Shown: positions 9,038 through 21,726, counted from the stretch's first letter. The stretch: 64,000 bases of DNA from Pseudomonadota bacterium (GCA_023436885.1 JAEZHI010000034.1:310001-374000); one strand, 5' to 3'. Notes: a model not told the origin generated them from the sequence alone. Numbers and translations are program-made.

Positions 9038-9298
9038 TCAACCGCGCGATCCCATATGAAAGAACGGCAGACGAACATAAGCCAACATGGCCCCGAGCGC
9101 ATAAGCAGTCTCGAAGAAAAGGGCGGCCTCGACTATGTAAAGCGCAACGCGCAACCCAGAGGCTCCGACAGTCACAGCTTCAAGAAAGGCACAAACGCAG
9201 GCAACAAAAGCCAACGGCGCCATAGCAAACACTCGAAACTGGGCGCCAACAATCAAGCCAGCGACAACCAGAACAAGCACCAATTCGAGCGCAATCAT
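9038..9298 (-). CDS. Small membrane protein of unknown function
   Basis: An 86-residue, strongly hydrophobic protein with about three predicted membrane helices: residues 3-20, 26-45 and 48-70. I do not recognise a family. The ATG at 9298 is supported by a GGAGG ribosome-binding site seven bases upstream, the best evidence that the gene is real. A longer version from 9349 would include the Shine-Dalgarno site within the coding region and is unlikely. No partner gene is apparent. Confidence 0.6.
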   Translation of the reverse strand: MIALELVLVLVVAGLIVGAQFRVFAMAPLAFVACVCAFLEAVTVGASGLRVALYIVEAALFFETAYALGAMLAYVRLPFFHMGSRG

Positions 9299-9593
9299 GT
9301 ATCGGCCTCCGATACTCAGGATCGCCTTTTCCCCTGCCGCAGGGTCCAAGCGAACCTCAGGTTGCGAATGTTATTTCCAGTGCGAACCTATCATGTTTAA
9401 TTTTTCCGACGCGGTCTATTTCTACTTAGTCGTAGTATCACGTGAAATCAGCTTAGCCGCCCCAGAAACGGCGAGCCTTTTTTCTAACAGAAAGACAAGC
9501 GCCTCTTTTCATTCAACGTTTTTCCGGGGTCTTGGGTTCATCTAGACTTTAGTCGATAAGGGTGTCCCCTGTGGATTGAGGCGCACTGTCCTG
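9299..9593. other. Intergenic region without recognised features
   Basis: Nearly 300 bases between two leftward genes. Apart from the ribosome-binding site of the small membrane protein at its left end, I see no gene, terminator or repeat. It is comparatively AT-rich in the middle. Confidence 0.4.
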
Positions 9594-10079
9594 TCATTTG
9601 TGCGCAGCCATCCAAGCCGCCTTCTCTGCGCGCTCCCATTCGACTCGCTCCGGGTCGAGAGTGCGATAGAGTGAAATGCTGTCTGTCGGCAGATATCCGA
9701 GTGCGGCGTAGAACGCCATTACAGCTTGGTTTTCGCTGCGGACCAGAAGGTTTAGCTTGGGCGCTCCGCGCGACCGGCACCAAGCCTCGGCGGCCCGGAC
9801 AAGAACGCGTCCGACACCCCCTCGCCTGCAATCAGGATCGACGCCAAGATAGTAAAGAGCGCCCCGGTGCCCATCGTGTCCCGTCATCACCGCTCCGACG
9901 ATGCCGCCCCCTGCCCTTGCCACAAGCACCGTTGCGTTGTCCGTCTTCAGAGCGAGGTCGACATCCGCTTCCGGATCGTTCCAAGGGCGCGTCAATCCGC
10001 AACGTGTCCAAAGGGCAATGACCGTTTGCCTTTCCTCGCCGGACATCTCCCCGACGGACACTTCCACGTTCGTAACCAC
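9594..10079 (-). CDS. GNAT-family N-acetyltransferase (YpeA-like)
   Basis: A 161-residue acetyltransferase. The acetyl-CoA binding motif D-P-D-C-R-R-G-G-V-G-R-V-L lies at about residues 81-93 and the family's N-x-x-x-x-x-F-Y-x-x-L-G-Y segment near 120-132. The N-terminal block G-L-T-R-P-W-N-D-P is typical of the YpeA subgroup, whose substrate is not well established. Translation starts at GTG 10079, supported by AGGAGGG seven bases upstream. The gene diverges from padR, and the shared intergenic region carries a copy of a candidate PadR operator half, so co-regulation is possible. Confidence 0.88.
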   Translation of the reverse strand: MVTNVEVSVGEMSGEERQTVIALWTRCGLTRPWNDPEADVDLALKTDNATVLVARAGGGIVGAVMTGHDGHRGALYYLGVDPDCRRGGVGRVLVRAAEAWCRSRGAPKLNLLVRSENQAVMAFYAALGYLPTDSISLYRTLDPERVEWERAEKAAWMAAHK

Positions 10080-10145
10080 AGTTCGCCCTCCTAGCAGCCC
10101 GACCAGCGCGATCTATCTTGCCGAGCATAAAGCTCATCAGAGCAT

Positions 10146-10156
10146 TTAGATATATC
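10146..10156. promoter_or_regulatory. Second, partial copy of the PadR-type operator
   Basis: TTAGATATATC, the same 11 bases as the left part of the perfect palindrome at 10343-10356, followed here by CC instead of TAA. It lies 67 bases upstream of the divergent GNAT gene. Confidence 0.35.
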
Positions 10157-10342
10157 CCAATCGCCGTACGGGCCATGCAAACCGCCGTCTTCGCAAGGTT
10201 GGCGAGAATGAACACGAACTTGTGATCAATCTGAAAGCATGAACTTGTTCAGGGACTTAAGGCGCAGACCGATCCGAACGTCGCGTAAACCGTGCTCAAA
10301 GCCTCTTCTAGAGCAGTCGCCTAGATTGAATTTCGAGTTATT

Positions 10343-10356
10343 TTAGATATATCTAA
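10343..10356. promoter_or_regulatory. Candidate PadR operator
   Basis: A perfect 14-base palindrome, TTAGATATATCTAA, 27 bases before the padR start codon. Regulators of this class often repress their own promoter through AT-rich palindromes, so this is the natural operator candidate. Confidence 0.5.
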
Positions 10357-10383
10357 TTGCATCACGAACTAACGGAGTTATCC

Positions 10384-11004
10384 ATGCACCATAGATTTCA
10401 CTTCTTCGGCTCCCGCCATGACCACGAACACGAAGATCGCCATCCAACCGGCGGTCGCGGACCGTTCGGTCGCTCGCTTTGGGGCGAACGCGGGGAACGG
10501 TCGGAACGCCATGGCCCCGGCCATCGCGGCGGCCCGTTCGGCCGTGGCCGCTTCTTCGACAACGGCGTCTTACGCCTCGTGGTACTGGCGCTGATTGTCG
10601 AACAGCCACGCCACGGCTACGAGATCATCAAGGAGATCGAGGAGCGCACCGGGGGGGCCTATGCCCCTAGCGCCGGCGTTATCTATCCGACGCTGACATT
10701 GCTCGAAGAGACCGGCCAGATCGAAGTGACCAACTCGGAAGGCAACAAGAAGCTCTATGCCGCCACCGACGCCGGTCGCGCCACGGTCGAGGAAAACCGT
10801 ACTGCCATCGATGCGGTCCTCGCCCGCTTCGCCGAAGCTGGCTCCGACCGCCGTCCCGAGCGCGATCCGCGCCTCATTCGCGCTGTCGAGAACATGCGCC
10901 TCGCCCTTCATCTGAAGACTCAGAACGGCAAGCTCACGCCCGAACAGATCGACTCGCTGGCGGGATTACTCGATGAGACCGCTCGCAAGATCGAACAGAT
11001 CTGA
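10384..11004 (+). CDS. PadR-family transcriptional regulator
   Basis: A 206-residue regulator. A histidine-, glycine- and arginine-rich N-terminal tail of about 55 residues (many H, G-R-G, R-G-G-P motifs) precedes a winged-helix domain: L-R-L-V-V-L-A-L-I-V-E-Q-P-R-H-G-Y-E-I, then G-V-I-Y-P-T-L-T-L-L-E-E, then a C-terminal dimerisation helix. The His-rich tail could bind metal. A palindrome 27 bases upstream suggests autorepression. The ATG at 10384 follows a GGAG site; an earlier in-frame ATG at 10357 would start at the end of the palindrome. No target beyond its own promoter and perhaps the GNAT gene is visible. Confidence 0.88.
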   Translation: MHHRFHFFGSRHDHEHEDRHPTGGRGPFGRSLWGERGERSERHGPGHRGGPFGRGRFFDNGVLRLVVLALIVEQPRHGYEIIKEIEERTGGAYAPSAGVIYPTLTLLEETGQIEVTNSEGNKKLYAATDAGRATVEENRTAIDAVLARFAEAGSDRRPERDPRLIRAVENMRLALHLKTQNGKLTPEQIDSLAGLLDETARKIEQI

Positions 11005-11023
11005 ACGGCTTCAGCAAATGAAA

Positions 11024-11055
11024 ACGCCCGCCGGAGCGATCACTCCGGCGGGCGT
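11024..11055. terminator. Bidirectional terminator between padR and alaS
   Basis: A perfect 13-bp stem (ACGCCCGCCGGAG / CTCCGGCGGGCGT) with a six-base loop between the convergent genes. On the minus strand the stem is followed by T residues, fitting alaS termination best. Confidence 0.88.
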
Positions 11056-11080
11056 ATTTGTATACTTGATCCAGCGGTCG

Positions 11081-13735
<2,655 letters not shown>

Positions 13736-14081
13736 GACGATCCGCCTGCCTGCGCTGCGACGGCCCCGCTCGCTTAACCGCGCAGTCGGCCGCCCGAACC
13801 CCATTTCTTGCGAGCCGTTCACACGCTCCCGCAACCCTGAACCCTGCATCGAACGATCGAGGAAGCGGACACCGGCCTGCGATCTTCGTCTCAGCAATCC
13901 GGGATGCCTTGAGGGGCGGTTTCCGAAAGGACGGACGCGCAGGCCAGACCAGCTCCGATCATATCGGTTCCAGGCAAGGCAATGCGTTATTTAGCCGCCG
14001 GCCATGCGCCTGTCCAGCGGCGGCGGGCGACTGCGGCAGAGCGTTTTCAAGGCAGCTCAACGCTTTCGCCCCACGGCCACA
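13736..14081. other. Intergenic region upstream of alaS
   Basis: About 345 bases between the alaS start and the end of the RidA gene. It is GC-rich and must hold the alaS promoter and leader, but I could not identify clear promoter boxes, a riboswitch or a small gene. Confidence 0.4.
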
Positions 14082-14477
14082 TCAGCTCACCGGCATCTCA
14101 CGCGCCGCCCAAGCATCAACCTCGGCCTTAAGGAGCGGAGTTCCGAGCGCCGACACGTAGAGAAGCGTCGTGCAGGGCCTGTGATCACCGAGAAAAGCGC
14201 TGAATATCTGCCGGCGGCGATCCGGATCGACTTCGCCGACCAGATAGGTCGTTATCTTGACGATATCGCCGATCGCCATGTTAGCCGCCTCGAGATTGCG
14301 ACGAACATTGTCGAGCGCCACCTCAAGCTGCTCCGCAGGATCAGACGGCAAGCTGCCATCCGGATACATGCCAACCTGCCCGGCCAACACAAGCCAACGC
14401 GCTCCTGTCGGCACTTCGACCTGATGGCTATAAGCGGCGACCGGCGCATGTACGCCGGCCGGATTGCGAAACTGCAA
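14082..14477 (-). CDS. RidA/YjgF-family protein
   Basis: A 131-residue protein of the RidA superfamily, whose members deaminate reactive enamine and imine intermediates or have other hydrolytic roles. Visible family features are P-A-G-x-H-A-P-V-A-x-Y-S-H-x-V-E-V at the start, a L-A-G-Q-V-G-M segment, and the V-K-I-T-T-Y-L strand. The conserved arginine of the classical RidA signature near the C-terminus (R-x-x-V/x-x-x-L-P) is not evident, so it may belong to another subgroup. The start is TTG at 14477, chosen because GGGAGAAG lies directly upstream and homologues begin with L/M-Q-F. It follows recA by 65 bases and may be read through from it. Confidence 0.78.
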   Translation of the reverse strand: MQFRNPAGVHAPVAAYSHQVEVPTGARWLVLAGQVGMYPDGSLPSDPAEQLEVALDNVRRNLEAANMAIGDIVKITTYLVGEVDPDRRRQIFSAFLGDHRPCTTLLYVSALGTPLLKAEVDAWAAREMPVS

Positions 14478-14542
14478 TTCTCTTCTCCCAAGCTGGACCC
14501 GCGAGTCGCCCTCGCCTATCGACAGAAACGACCCGCGCGAGC

Positions 14543-15628
<1,086 letters not shown>

Positions 15629-15710
15629 TGGCTTCGCTCCTTATTTCACGGCCGGTCAGGGATTTCAAATTCCAGGCTAATGTACATGATTTGTTCCTAT
15701 CGGCAAGCGG

Positions 15711-15738
15711 CATATATGTCCTTGACAGAAAAAAACAA
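15711..15738 (-). promoter_or_regulatory. Candidate recA promoter
   Basis: On the minus strand, TTGTTT (-35, 15738-15733) and TATATG (-10, 15716-15711) are separated by 16 bases, about 80 bases before the recA start codon. Assignment rests on consensus likeness only. Confidence 0.45.
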
Positions 15739-15748
15739 CTCTGATTTC

Positions 15749-15763
15749 GTTCCCTTCGTGTTC
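15749..15763. promoter_or_regulatory. SOS (LexA) box between recA and the kinase gene
   Basis: GTTC-CCTTCGT-GTTC is an exact match to the alphaproteobacterial LexA operator GTTC-N7-GTTC. It sits 120 bases before recA, just upstream of its candidate -35 box, and 45 bases before the divergent kinase gene. Confidence 0.75.
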
Positions 15764-15807
15764 CGGTTTGGCTTAAGCGCCGGAAATCAGGGAGAAAAGC
15801 GCTGAGT

Positions 15808-16761
15808 ATGGGGAATCGAATGGGTAGCTTCCAACCCTTGTTGGCGGTTGGCGGTTGCCATCAGGACGTACTCGGCACCGCGGGCCTTGCCTACGAGCCA
15901 GCCACGTCCTGCCCGGGCATCGTGACGCGGCGTCCGGGCGGCGTTGCACGAAACGTAGCCATCCTGCTAGGCAGGGCCGGCGCGCCGTGCCGCTTCATAT
16001 CGACCGTGGGCGATGATGCCGCCGGCCGCGAACTGATGGCCGAACTCGACACCGCTGGCATCGACACCTCGGCGATGGTGATGAATTCCGTGGGGCGGAC
16101 AGGCACCTATCTGGCCATTCACGATGAGACCGGTGAACTGGTCTCCGCCATCTCCGATCTTGGCCTTTACGACAGTTTCGTGCTGCCGTCAGAGGCGTTC
16201 TCGCGCGAAGAGGCAACGCGGGTTTTCGCCGACGCTAACCTCAAGCCCAGCGAGCTTGCCCGCCTTGCCGAAGCCCATGGCGACCGGCTTGTCTTCGATG
16301 CCATATCGAGAGCCAAGGCCCCGCGCCTCAAACCACTTATCGCCTCGGGCGCGCTGTTCATCTGCAATTTGCCATCGGCGGAACTCCTTGTCGGCCATCC
16401 TGTCAAGCTGCCTGTCGAGGCGGCCGAGCGGTTGGCAACCGCTGGCGCAAGGCACGCGGTCATCACCGGCGGCTCGAAACCACTGGCGATCCTTGAAGAC
16501 GGAAAGATCACTCAACTGACACCACGCCCGACCGAGGTCGTCGATGTCACCGGCGTTGGCGATGCCCAGACCGCCGGCGTTCTTTTAGCCCTTTCGGCCG
16601 GTGCGAAGCTCGTTTCGGCTGTCGAGGTCGGCATGATGGCGGCGCGTGCCGCCCTGGCCACGGCCGGGGCTCTGCGAGACCTTCCCGCCAGCGTCATCGG
16701 CGCAGCCCTCGAGGCAGGGACCAGAGGGAAAGCGTGGATCCGTGGCTTGCCGCTTCGTTGA
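15808..16761 (+). CDS. PfkB-family sugar kinase, probable pseudouridine kinase
   Basis: A 317-residue ribokinase-fold kinase. It has the N-terminal G-G-x-x-x-D motif region, the substrate-contact P-G-G-V-A-R-N-V-A segment at about 46-54, and the C-terminal catalytic motif D-V-T-G-V-G-D-A near 250, with the aspartate base in G-D. The adjacent downstream gene encodes pseudouridine-5'-phosphate glycosidase, so the likely reaction is phosphorylation of pseudouridine. That substrate is inferred from context. An AGGGAG stretch lies upstream of the ATG; a second ATG four codons in is an alternative start. An SOS box in the divergent promoter region may act on recA rather than on this gene. Confidence 0.85.
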   Translation: MGNRMGSFQPLLAVGGCHQDVLGTAGLAYEPATSCPGIVTRRPGGVARNVAILLGRAGAPCRFISTVGDDAAGRELMAELDTAGIDTSAMVMNSVGRTGTYLAIHDETGELVSAISDLGLYDSFVLPSEAFSREEATRVFADANLKPSELARLAEAHGDRLVFDAISRAKAPRLKPLIASGALFICNLPSAELLVGHPVKLPVEAAERLATAGARHAVITGGSKPLAILEDGKITQLTPRPTEVVDVTGVGDAQTAGVLLALSAGAKLVSAVEVGMMAARAALATAGALRDLPASVIGAALEAGTRGKAWIRGLPLR

Positions 16762-16920
16762 GAGGAAACGGCAATTCCCAAATTTGCACGAATCTTTGTC
16801 TTCCCCCTTTCGCAAACCGGCTGTCTCGGCGTATAGAGCAAGGCTCGGAGATCCATCACCCGCCGCCGACGTCGCGTGCCCACTCCGTGGCCCTGTCGTG
16901 CGGCCACAATCGGAGGCATG

Positions 16921-17832
16921 ATGGCATCCCTGCCACTCGTCTATTCGCCCGAAGTCGAATCCGCGATCGCTGCCGGCAAACCGGTCGTCGCGCTTGAGTC
17001 CACCATCGTCACCCACGGCATGCCCTATCCGGACAACGTCGAGACGGCGCGTGCCGTCGAGGCGGAGATCCGCAGCCGCGGTGCCGTGCCGGCCACGATC
17101 GCCGTTCTCGAAGGCAAGATCCGCGTCGGTCTGGACGCCGAGACGCTCGATCGCCTCGGCACCATGACCGGTGTCATGAAGCTGTCGCGCGCCGACCTTG
17201 CCTTTGCGCTGGCAACCGGCCGCCCGGGCTCGACAACCGTCGCCGCCACCATGATCTGTGCCCGTCTCGCCGGCATCGATGTCTTCGCCACCGGCGGCAT
17301 CGGTGGTGTGCACCAGGGCGCCGAGGAGAGCTTCGACATTTCCGCCGACCTCGAAGAGCTCGGCCGTACCTCCGTGATCGTCGTCGCCGCCGGCGCCAAG
17401 GCCATTCTCGACCTGCCCAAGACGCTGGAAGTGCTGGAGACCAAGGGCGTGCCGGTTGTCGGCTATCGCACGGATGAATTCCCAGCCTTCTGGTCGCGCC
17501 GCTCGGGCCTCAAGGCGCCTCTCCGCCTCGACTCGGCCGAGGAGATCGCTGCCTTCCAGAAGGCGCGCGGAACCATCGGCATCGAAGGCGGCATGCTGAT
17601 CGCCAACCCCGTGCCGGAGACCGACGAGATTCCGGCCGTTCGGATGCAGGGCTTCATCTCGGCGTCCCTGGCCTCGGCCAAGCAGGCCGGCATTTCTGCC
17701 AAGGAAGTGACGCCCTATCTGCTTGCCGACATGTTCGAGCGCACCGCCGGCTCCTCGCTCAAGACCAACATCGCGCTGGTCATGAACAACGCCCGCCTTG
17801 CTGCCGACATCGCCAAGGCCCTGAAGGCCTGA
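16921..17832 (+). CDS. psuG: Pseudouridine-5'-phosphate glycosidase
   Basis: The 303-residue enzyme splits pseudouridine 5'-phosphate into uracil and ribose 5-phosphate (reversibly in vitro). Family signatures are V-A-L-E-S-T-I-V-T-H-G-M-P-Y-P near the start, F-A-T-G-G-I-G-G-V-H-Q-G-A in the middle, the G-V-P-V-V-G-Y segment, and the late S-L-K-T-N-I-A-L-V-M-N-N-A. I chose the ATG at 16921 since GGAGG ends four bases before it; the adjacent ATG at 16918 is only one base from that site. With the upstream PfkB kinase, 159 bases away, it would complete pseudouridine breakdown. Confidence 0.93.
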   Translation: MASLPLVYSPEVESAIAAGKPVVALESTIVTHGMPYPDNVETARAVEAEIRSRGAVPATIAVLEGKIRVGLDAETLDRLGTMTGVMKLSRADLAFALATGRPGSTTVAATMICARLAGIDVFATGGIGGVHQGAEESFDISADLEELGRTSVIVVAAGAKAILDLPKTLEVLETKGVPVVGYRTDEFPAFWSRRSGLKAPLRLDSAEEIAAFQKARGTIGIEGGMLIANPVPETDEIPAVRMQGFISASLASAKQAGISAKEVTPYLLADMFERTAGSSLKTNIALVMNNARLAADIAKALKA

Positions 17833-17859
17833 CAATAAGTTTCGATCCCACGAAAAGCT

Positions 17860-17884
17860 TCGGGGCTGGATCAACCAGCCCCGA
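17860..17884. terminator. Hairpin between psuG and cckA
   Basis: A 10-bp stem (TCGGGGCTGG / CCAGCCCCGA) with a five-base loop lies between the convergent ends. There is no clean T-tract on either strand, so strength as an intrinsic terminator is uncertain. Confidence 0.55.
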
Positions 17885-17922
17885 GCGAAATCAAGCCGTA
17901 TTCCGGCGCCCGTATGCTAGGA

Positions 17923-20466
17923 TTACTCGGCCAGAGTTTCCTTCACGGTCGTCGCCAGCTGCTTCAGCGAGAACGGCTTGGGCAGGAAGTTGAACTGCTC
18001 GTTCTCCGGCAGGTTCTTCTTGAACGCGTCCTCGGCATAGCCCGACACGAAGATGATCTTGAGGTCCGGCTGTGTCTTGCGGAGCTCGCGAAGCAGGGTC
18101 GGACCGTCCATCTCCGGCATCACCACGTCGGACACCACAAGATCGATCTTGCCCTCGACTTCAGCCATCACCTCCAGCGCCTCGGCGCCGGTCGACGCCT
18201 CATGCACGGTGTAGCCACGCGACATCAGGGCACGAGCCGCGAAGGCACGCACCGCCTCCTCGTCCTCAACCAACAGGATGGTTGCGTTGCCTGTCAGATC
18301 GGCAATCGGAGTGGCTTCGACATTCTTCTTCGGCACCGCGTCGGCTGGCGCCTCGTGACGCGGCAGGAAGATGTGGAAGGTCGTGCCGACGCCCACCTCG
18401 GACACCGGGTAGATATAACCGCCAGTCTGCTTGACGATGCCATAGACGGTGGAAAGACCAAGACCCGTCCCCTTGCCCACTTCCTTCGTCGAGAAGAACG
18501 GATCGAAGATCTTCTCCATGATCTCCGGCGTCATGCCCGAGCCATTGTCCTCGACCTCGATATGCACATAGTCGGCAGAGGGCATGCCCTTGAACGTATA
18601 GGACGTGGCGCATTCGGCTGCGGTGACGTTTGACGTGCGGATCTCGAGCTTCCCCGCCTTGGTCATGGCGTCGCGCGCGTTGACCGCAAGGTTGATCACC
18701 ACTTGCTCGAACTGATTGAGGTCTGCCATCACCGGCCAGACATCACGGCCATTGTTGACCTTGAGCTGGACCTTCTCGCCGAGCAGGCGGCTCAACAGGT
18801 TCGACAGTTCGGCCAGCACGTCCGAGAGCACCAGAACCTGCGGCCTCAGGGTCTGGCGGCGCGAGAAGGCCAGGAGCTGCCGGACGAGTCCGGCGGCGCG
18901 GTTGGCGTTCTGCTTGATGTTCATGATGTCCTGGAAGGACGGATCGGTTGGCCGATGATTGTTGAGCAACAGGTCGGAGAAGCCGATGATGGCCGTCAGC
19001 ACGTTATTGAAGTCGTGCGCAACGCCACCGGCCAGTTGTCCGACCGCCTGCATCTTCTGTCCCTGGGCGAACTGAGCCTCAAGGGCGCGCTGCTCGGTGG
19101 TCTCGAGCGCATAAACGATCGCCACCTCGCCATCGCCGGCGCCCTCCTCGACTGCCGAAACATAGAAACGGGCCGAGCGATCGCCTTCGCCCGGCAACGA
19201 CACATCGATTCCGGAGATATTGCCCTGCCCATTGATAGCGGAAATGATCGCTTCGGAAATCGCCTTGCGATCGCGCTCGGCGACCACGTCGGCAAGCCGT
19301 CCGCGCGGGGCCGATGCGTCCGGTTTGATGGACGAACCAAACAGACGCATGAACGGCGCGTTGTTGCGACCGATACGGCCATCCTTGTCGATAGAGGCGA
19401 TGGCGGCCGGCGTATTGTTGAAGAAGCGTGTGAAGCGAACCTCGGCGGCGCGCAGCGATTCCGAGACATCCTCACCGGGCGAGCGGTTCAGCACCAGGGT
19501 GCGGCTGTCACCGACCGAACCGTCGCTGCCCACCGGCACGCGATGGATGATACGCACCGGCAGGATCTGACCATTGCGCTTCATCATGTCGAGATCGACG
19601 ATGCCAGTCTTCACCTCGCCGGAAGCGCCGCGAATACCGTCAAGCAACGCCACGCCGTCGCCGACGACAATCTCCTTGAGCTGCATGGCCCCGGCCTCGA
19701 ATTCGGTGAGGTCGTACCCCAGCCAGTCGGTCAGCGTGGCGTTCATATAGACGACACGACCCAGCGCATTGGCGGACAGGAAGCCGGCCGGCGCATGATC
19801 GAGGAAGTTGACAGCCCGCTGCAACGCCTGGAAGCTGTTCTCCTGCTCGTCGCGGTCCCGCGTGATGTCCGCCACCTGCCAGACATTGAGCGGCAGGGAA
19901 AGGCCATTGAGCGGCCGCACGCGAATGCGGTACCAGCGGGCCGGCCCGTCGATGCGTCCAAGCGGATGGGCGACACGCACTTCTTCCATCGCCCGTCGCC
20001 CTTCGCGGGAGGCCTGCGCCAGGCGGAAGATCACATCAGCTGTGTCAGGATCGCCGGAAAACACGCGCTCAACGGTCCGCACGTCGACGGCCGACTCGGC
20101 GCGGATCAGCCGCCCATAGGTCGCGTTGGCGTAAACAATGCGGCCGTCGCTGTCGGTCACGCAGACACCGTCGGTCATGGTGTCAAGGAAGCGCTTGGCC
20201 AGTTGCACCTGCCCGTCATTGCGCGATGAGAGGCGCACAAGCCCGATGGCTATGGCGAACAGCGAGAACACGCCGATCACGGCCAGAAGGCCAAGCAGGC
20301 CCAGGACATAGGGTTCAGCGGAAGAACGATCGAGTACCGCGAACACCGCGGCGGCGGCCACCAGAGCGAGAGCCAGCGCAATCACCACGCCCACATTGCC
20401 GCTGCGCTCTGAGCGATCGACAATTGGCGTCTCGACGGAAGGTGCCGACGGTTCGGTTTCGTTCAT
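17923..20466 (-). CDS. cckA: Hybrid sensor histidine kinase CckA
   Basis: An 847-residue membrane kinase. Two membrane helices (about 24-44 and 52-77) are followed by PAS-type sensor domains to about 450, a dimerisation/phosphoacceptor domain with H484 in V-A-H-D-F-N-N, an ATPase domain (D-N-G-S-G-M, F-S-T-K-E-V-G-K-G-T-G-L-G-L), and a C-terminal receiver with D780 in V-S-D-V-V-M-P-E-M-D-G. This order matches CckA, which in Caulobacter drives phosphate through ChpT to CtrA and CpdR, controlling cell cycle and flagellar genes. The ATG at 20466 is preferred to a GTG at 20490. It lies 183 bases after flhB and could be read from that operon. ChpT and CtrA are not in this window. Confidence 0.92.
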   Translation of the reverse strand: MNETEPSAPSVETPIVDRSERSGNVGVVIALALALVAAAAVFAVLDRSSAEPYVLGLLGLLAVIGVFSLFAIAIGLVRLSSRNDGQVQLAKRFLDTMTDGVCVTDSDGRIVYANATYGRLIRAESAVDVRTVERVFSGDPDTADVIFRLAQASREGRRAMEEVRVAHPLGRIDGPARWYRIRVRPLNGLSLPLNVWQVADITRDRDEQENSFQALQRAVNFLDHAPAGFLSANALGRVVYMNATLTDWLGYDLTEFEAGAMQLKEIVVGDGVALLDGIRGASGEVKTGIVDLDMMKRNGQILPVRIIHRVPVGSDGSVGDSRTLVLNRSPGEDVSESLRAAEVRFTRFFNNTPAAIASIDKDGRIGRNNAPFMRLFGSSIKPDASAPRGRLADVVAERDRKAISEAIISAINGQGNISGIDVSLPGEGDRSARFYVSAVEEGAGDGEVAIVYALETTEQRALEAQFAQGQKMQAVGQLAGGVAHDFNNVLTAIIGFSDLLLNNHRPTDPSFQDIMNIKQNANRAAGLVRQLLAFSRRQTLRPQVLVLSDVLAELSNLLSRLLGEKVQLKVNNGRDVWPVMADLNQFEQVVINLAVNARDAMTKAGKLEIRTSNVTAAECATSYTFKGMPSADYVHIEVEDNGSGMTPEIMEKIFDPFFSTKEVGKGTGLGLSTVYGIVKQTGGYIYPVSEVGVGTTFHIFLPRHEAPADAVPKKNVEATPIADLTGNATILLVEDEEAVRAFAARALMSRGYTVHEASTGAEALEVMAEVEGKIDLVVSDVVMPEMDGPTLLRELRKTQPDLKIIFVSGYAEDAFKKNLPENEQFNFLPKPFSLKQLATTVKETLAE

Positions 20467-20649
20467 GCTGCTTATGCCCTGCCCGCCCACCGGCGTTGCG
20501 CTGCGAATGGCGCCAACCGGGAATCGTATCTTCGTACCATGATCTTTAGCAATCGCCCGTGACGAGGCAAACGCTGACTTGCGCCTTTTCGCTTATAGAA
20601 GCGGATGATACCAGCTTTTGCTGCAAGGAGACCTCACCGCCTCGCGTCA

Positions 20650-21726
20650 TCAAGACCGCCAGCTCGGCTTCTTCTTGAGATTCATGACGTAGCCGACAAC
20701 CTGCGCCACCGCCTTGTAGTGCTGTTCGGGAATGGCTTCATCGAGGTCCACGCTGGCATAGAGCGCGCGGGCCAGCGGCGGATTCTCGACGATTGGCACA
20801 TCCGAGGTCTTGGCGAGTTCGCGAATACGCAGCGCCACTTCGTCGACGCCCTTGGCGACGCAAATCGGCGCCGGTGTCGACTGGTCATATTTCAATGCCA
20901 CCGCGTAATGCGTGGGGTTGGTGACGACCACCGTTGCATCGGGCACCTTCTGCATCATGCGCTGCTTGGCCCGTTGCATGCGGATTTGCCGGATGCGTCC
21001 CTTGATATGCGGGTCGCCTTCGGTCTGCTTGTGCTCGTCCTTGACCTCCTGGAGCGACATGCGCTGGCGCTTCATGTAGCGGAAGCGTGCCCAGAAGTAG
21101 TCGACGGCGGCGATGAAGAACAGCAGCGCCAGCATGAAGCCAAGCATCCGCATCGCCAGCGCCTTCGCCACCGCGAGTGTGCGGGCGATATCGATGGTGA
21201 GAAGAGCGTCCAGCCGATCACGCTCCGGCCAGAGCACCGACACCATCACTGTCCCGAGAATGGCAATCTTGAGCAGTCCCTTGACGAAGTTCGCCAAGCT
21301 CTCCGGGGAGAACATTCGTTTGAGCCCCCCGAGCGGCGACACCTTGTCAAGTCGGGGCTCCAGCGATTTCCAGGAGAACACCATGCGGTGCTGGGCAAGA
21401 TTGCCGGCAATCGCGCCGATTGCCATGAGCACCAGCGGGAAGGCCAGAGCGATCATGAAGCCGCCGACCATCGTTACATAGAGGCGACGAAGCCCGCCGC
21501 CGTCGACGGAAATATCGGCGGCATGCTCGATGAGGCCCCGCATGGAGGGCAGCAAAGTGCCGGTCATTCCCGCGCCGGTCAGTCCAATGACAGCCGTAAC
21601 TGCCACCAGACCGAAGAAGGTGCCCACCTCCAGGCTTTTGATGACGTCGCCCTGCTCGTGCGCCTGCTCGAGTTTTCGTTGGGTTGGTTCTTCTGTTTTG
21701 TCGCTGTCGTCGTCCGGACCGGCCAT
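20650..21726 (-). CDS. flhB: Flagellar export protein FlhB
   Basis: A 358-residue export-gate protein that switches secretion from rod/hook to filament substrates. The N-terminus D-K-T-E-E-P-T-Q-R-K-L-E is the family signature. Four membrane helices follow, then a cytoplasmic domain with the self-cleavage site N270-P-T-H273. It is the last flagellar gene of the flgB operon, starting seven bases after the fliR stop. The length is normal. The region between flhB and cckA (184 bases) shows no evident terminator. Confidence 0.97.
   Translation of the reverse strand: MAGPDDDSDKTEEPTQRKLEQAHEQGDVIKSLEVGTFFGLVAVTAVIGLTGAGMTGTLLPSMRGLIEHAADISVDGGGLRRLYVTMVGGFMIALAFPLVLMAIGAIAGNLAQHRMVFSWKSLEPRLDKVSPLGGLKRMFSPESLANFVKGLLKIAILGTVMVSVLWPERDRLDALLTIDIARTLAVAKALAMRMLGFMLALLFFIAAVDYFWARFRYMKRQRMSLQEVKDEHKQTEGDPHIKGRIRQIRMQRAKQRMMQKVPDATVVVTNPTHYAVALKYDQSTPAPICVAKGVDEVALRIRELAKTSDVPIVENPPLARALYASVDLDEAIPEQHYKAVAQVVGYVMNLKKKPSWRS

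Noticed and set aside
18703..20229. 508-codon open frame on the plus strand
   Set aside because: Antisense shadow of cckA without recognisable protein motifs.
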